From: Chloroflexota bacterium
GTDB lineage: Bacteria > Chloroflexota > Anaerolineae > Anaerolineales > UBA4823
Direction of reading: 5' to 3'
Length of the DNA: 6,978 bases
Assembly: GCA_030669775.1 (NCBI GenBank)
Contig: DAOVCZ010000100.1
Coordinates: 1 to 6,978, forward strand
Shown: one piece after another, positions 6,752 to 6,978 of the stretch
Numbering within the stretch: the first letter of the stretch is position 1
Layout of the letters: each line of letters begins with the position of its first letter
Program-made: the position numbers and the translations under genes
Notes under the pieces: generated by a model
Seen by the model: the letters and a program-made list of their open reading frames with translations, nothing else
The model's database searches: none
Told to the model about the DNA's origin: nothing

Positions 6752-6782
6752 TTGCAAAGATTAGTCTAAAATCCTTTATAAT
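6752..6782 (+). promoter_or_regulatory. Promoter candidate giving a leaderless transcript for the gene at 6790
   Basis: TTGCAA (6752-6757) and a perfect TATAAT (6777-6782) are separated by 19 bp, slightly longer than ideal. The -10 ends 7 bases before the ATG at 6790, so transcription would start at or next to the start codon. No Shine-Dalgarno sequence lies in between. It stands back to back with the HNH promoter in a 129 bp divergent region that shows no other gene. Confidence 0.45.
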
Positions 6783-6789
6783 CTACCCT

Positions 6790-6978
6790 ATGAATATGCA
6801 AGCCGAGCGACAGGAGTACAACCCCGAGTTAGTCTCCAGACGAAGTGAATTGATCGCCTGGGGAAGTGCAGTACTGGTAAATGGTACCTGGATTCTGTTA
6901 ATCCTTCTCGGTCAACCATTGTCTTTTTGGCTGCTGATCCTGGGCATACCTCTAATCCTGATTGCATCAGGTATGAGC
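6790..6978 (+). CDS. Small membrane protein, N-terminal 63 residues (3' truncated by window)
   Basis: The frame opens at ATG 6790 and stays open to the last base of the window. After a polar N-terminus (MNMQAERQEYNPELVSRRSE) come two hydrophobic stretches, about 21-42 and 45-62, separated by a short turn (GQP), as expected for a helical hairpin inner-membrane protein. The positive SRR before the first helix predicts a cytoplasmic N-terminus. I recognise no family. Support for it being real comes from the perfect TATAAT just upstream, the absence of stops, and a membrane-protein-like composition. A second ATG lies at codon 3 (6796). The divergent HNH gene shares the upstream region. Confidence 0.6.
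   Translation, partial: MNMQAERQEYNPELVSRRSELIAWGSAVLVNGTWILLILLGQPLSFWLLILGIPLILIASGMS

Overview
The window carries seven protein genes on the + strand, the first and last cut by the window edges, and one on the - strand. Base composition is moderate and coding density is high. Gene content and protein style suggest a free-living bacterium, most plausibly of the Chloroflexota (Anaerolineae-like). The pointers are a Lgt with a GLGIPG loop, a phosphatidylinositol-phosphate-synthase-like CDP-alcohol transferase, a SpoIIM-type membrane domain outside any sporulation context, and a widely conserved HNH protein. This is inference from recall of protein families; there is no rRNA or other firm taxonomic marker. 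No phage, insertion sequence, CRISPR array, tRNA or rRNA is visible.

Layout. Bases 1-1403 hold the motor and DNA-recognition part of an FtsK/SpoIIIE DNA translocase whose N-terminus lies upstream. A good promoter candidate (TTGACA, 17 bp, TAGCAT) overlaps the ftsK stop codon and would drive a tightly packed five-gene run: a CDP-alcohol phosphatidyltransferase (1471-2085), prolipoprotein diacylglyceryl transferase Lgt (2106-2927), an ABC transporter ATPase (2952-3899), its membrane partner (3889-5310) and an RNase Z-like metallo-beta-lactamase-fold protein (5350-6105). Gaps are 20, 24, -11 and 39 bp. A convergent HNH-nuclease-family gene follows (6157-6660, - strand). A 129 bp divergent intergenic region (6661-6789) holds back-to-back promoter candidates, and the window ends in the start of a small membrane protein (6790 onward).

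How the genes fit together. The first two operon genes concern membrane lipid: one makes a phospholipid head-group linkage from CDP-diacylglycerol, and the other uses phospholipid (phosphatidylglycerol in known cases) to lipidate secreted proteins. The next two form an ABC-2 export system. The most unusual item is its membrane subunit, which joins a complete six-helix ABC-2 permease to a complete SpoIIM (DUF95) domain in one chain. This ties SpoIIM, a poorly understood family, physically to ABC transport. The substrate cannot be read from the sequence. No stretch longer than 300 bases lacks a gene.
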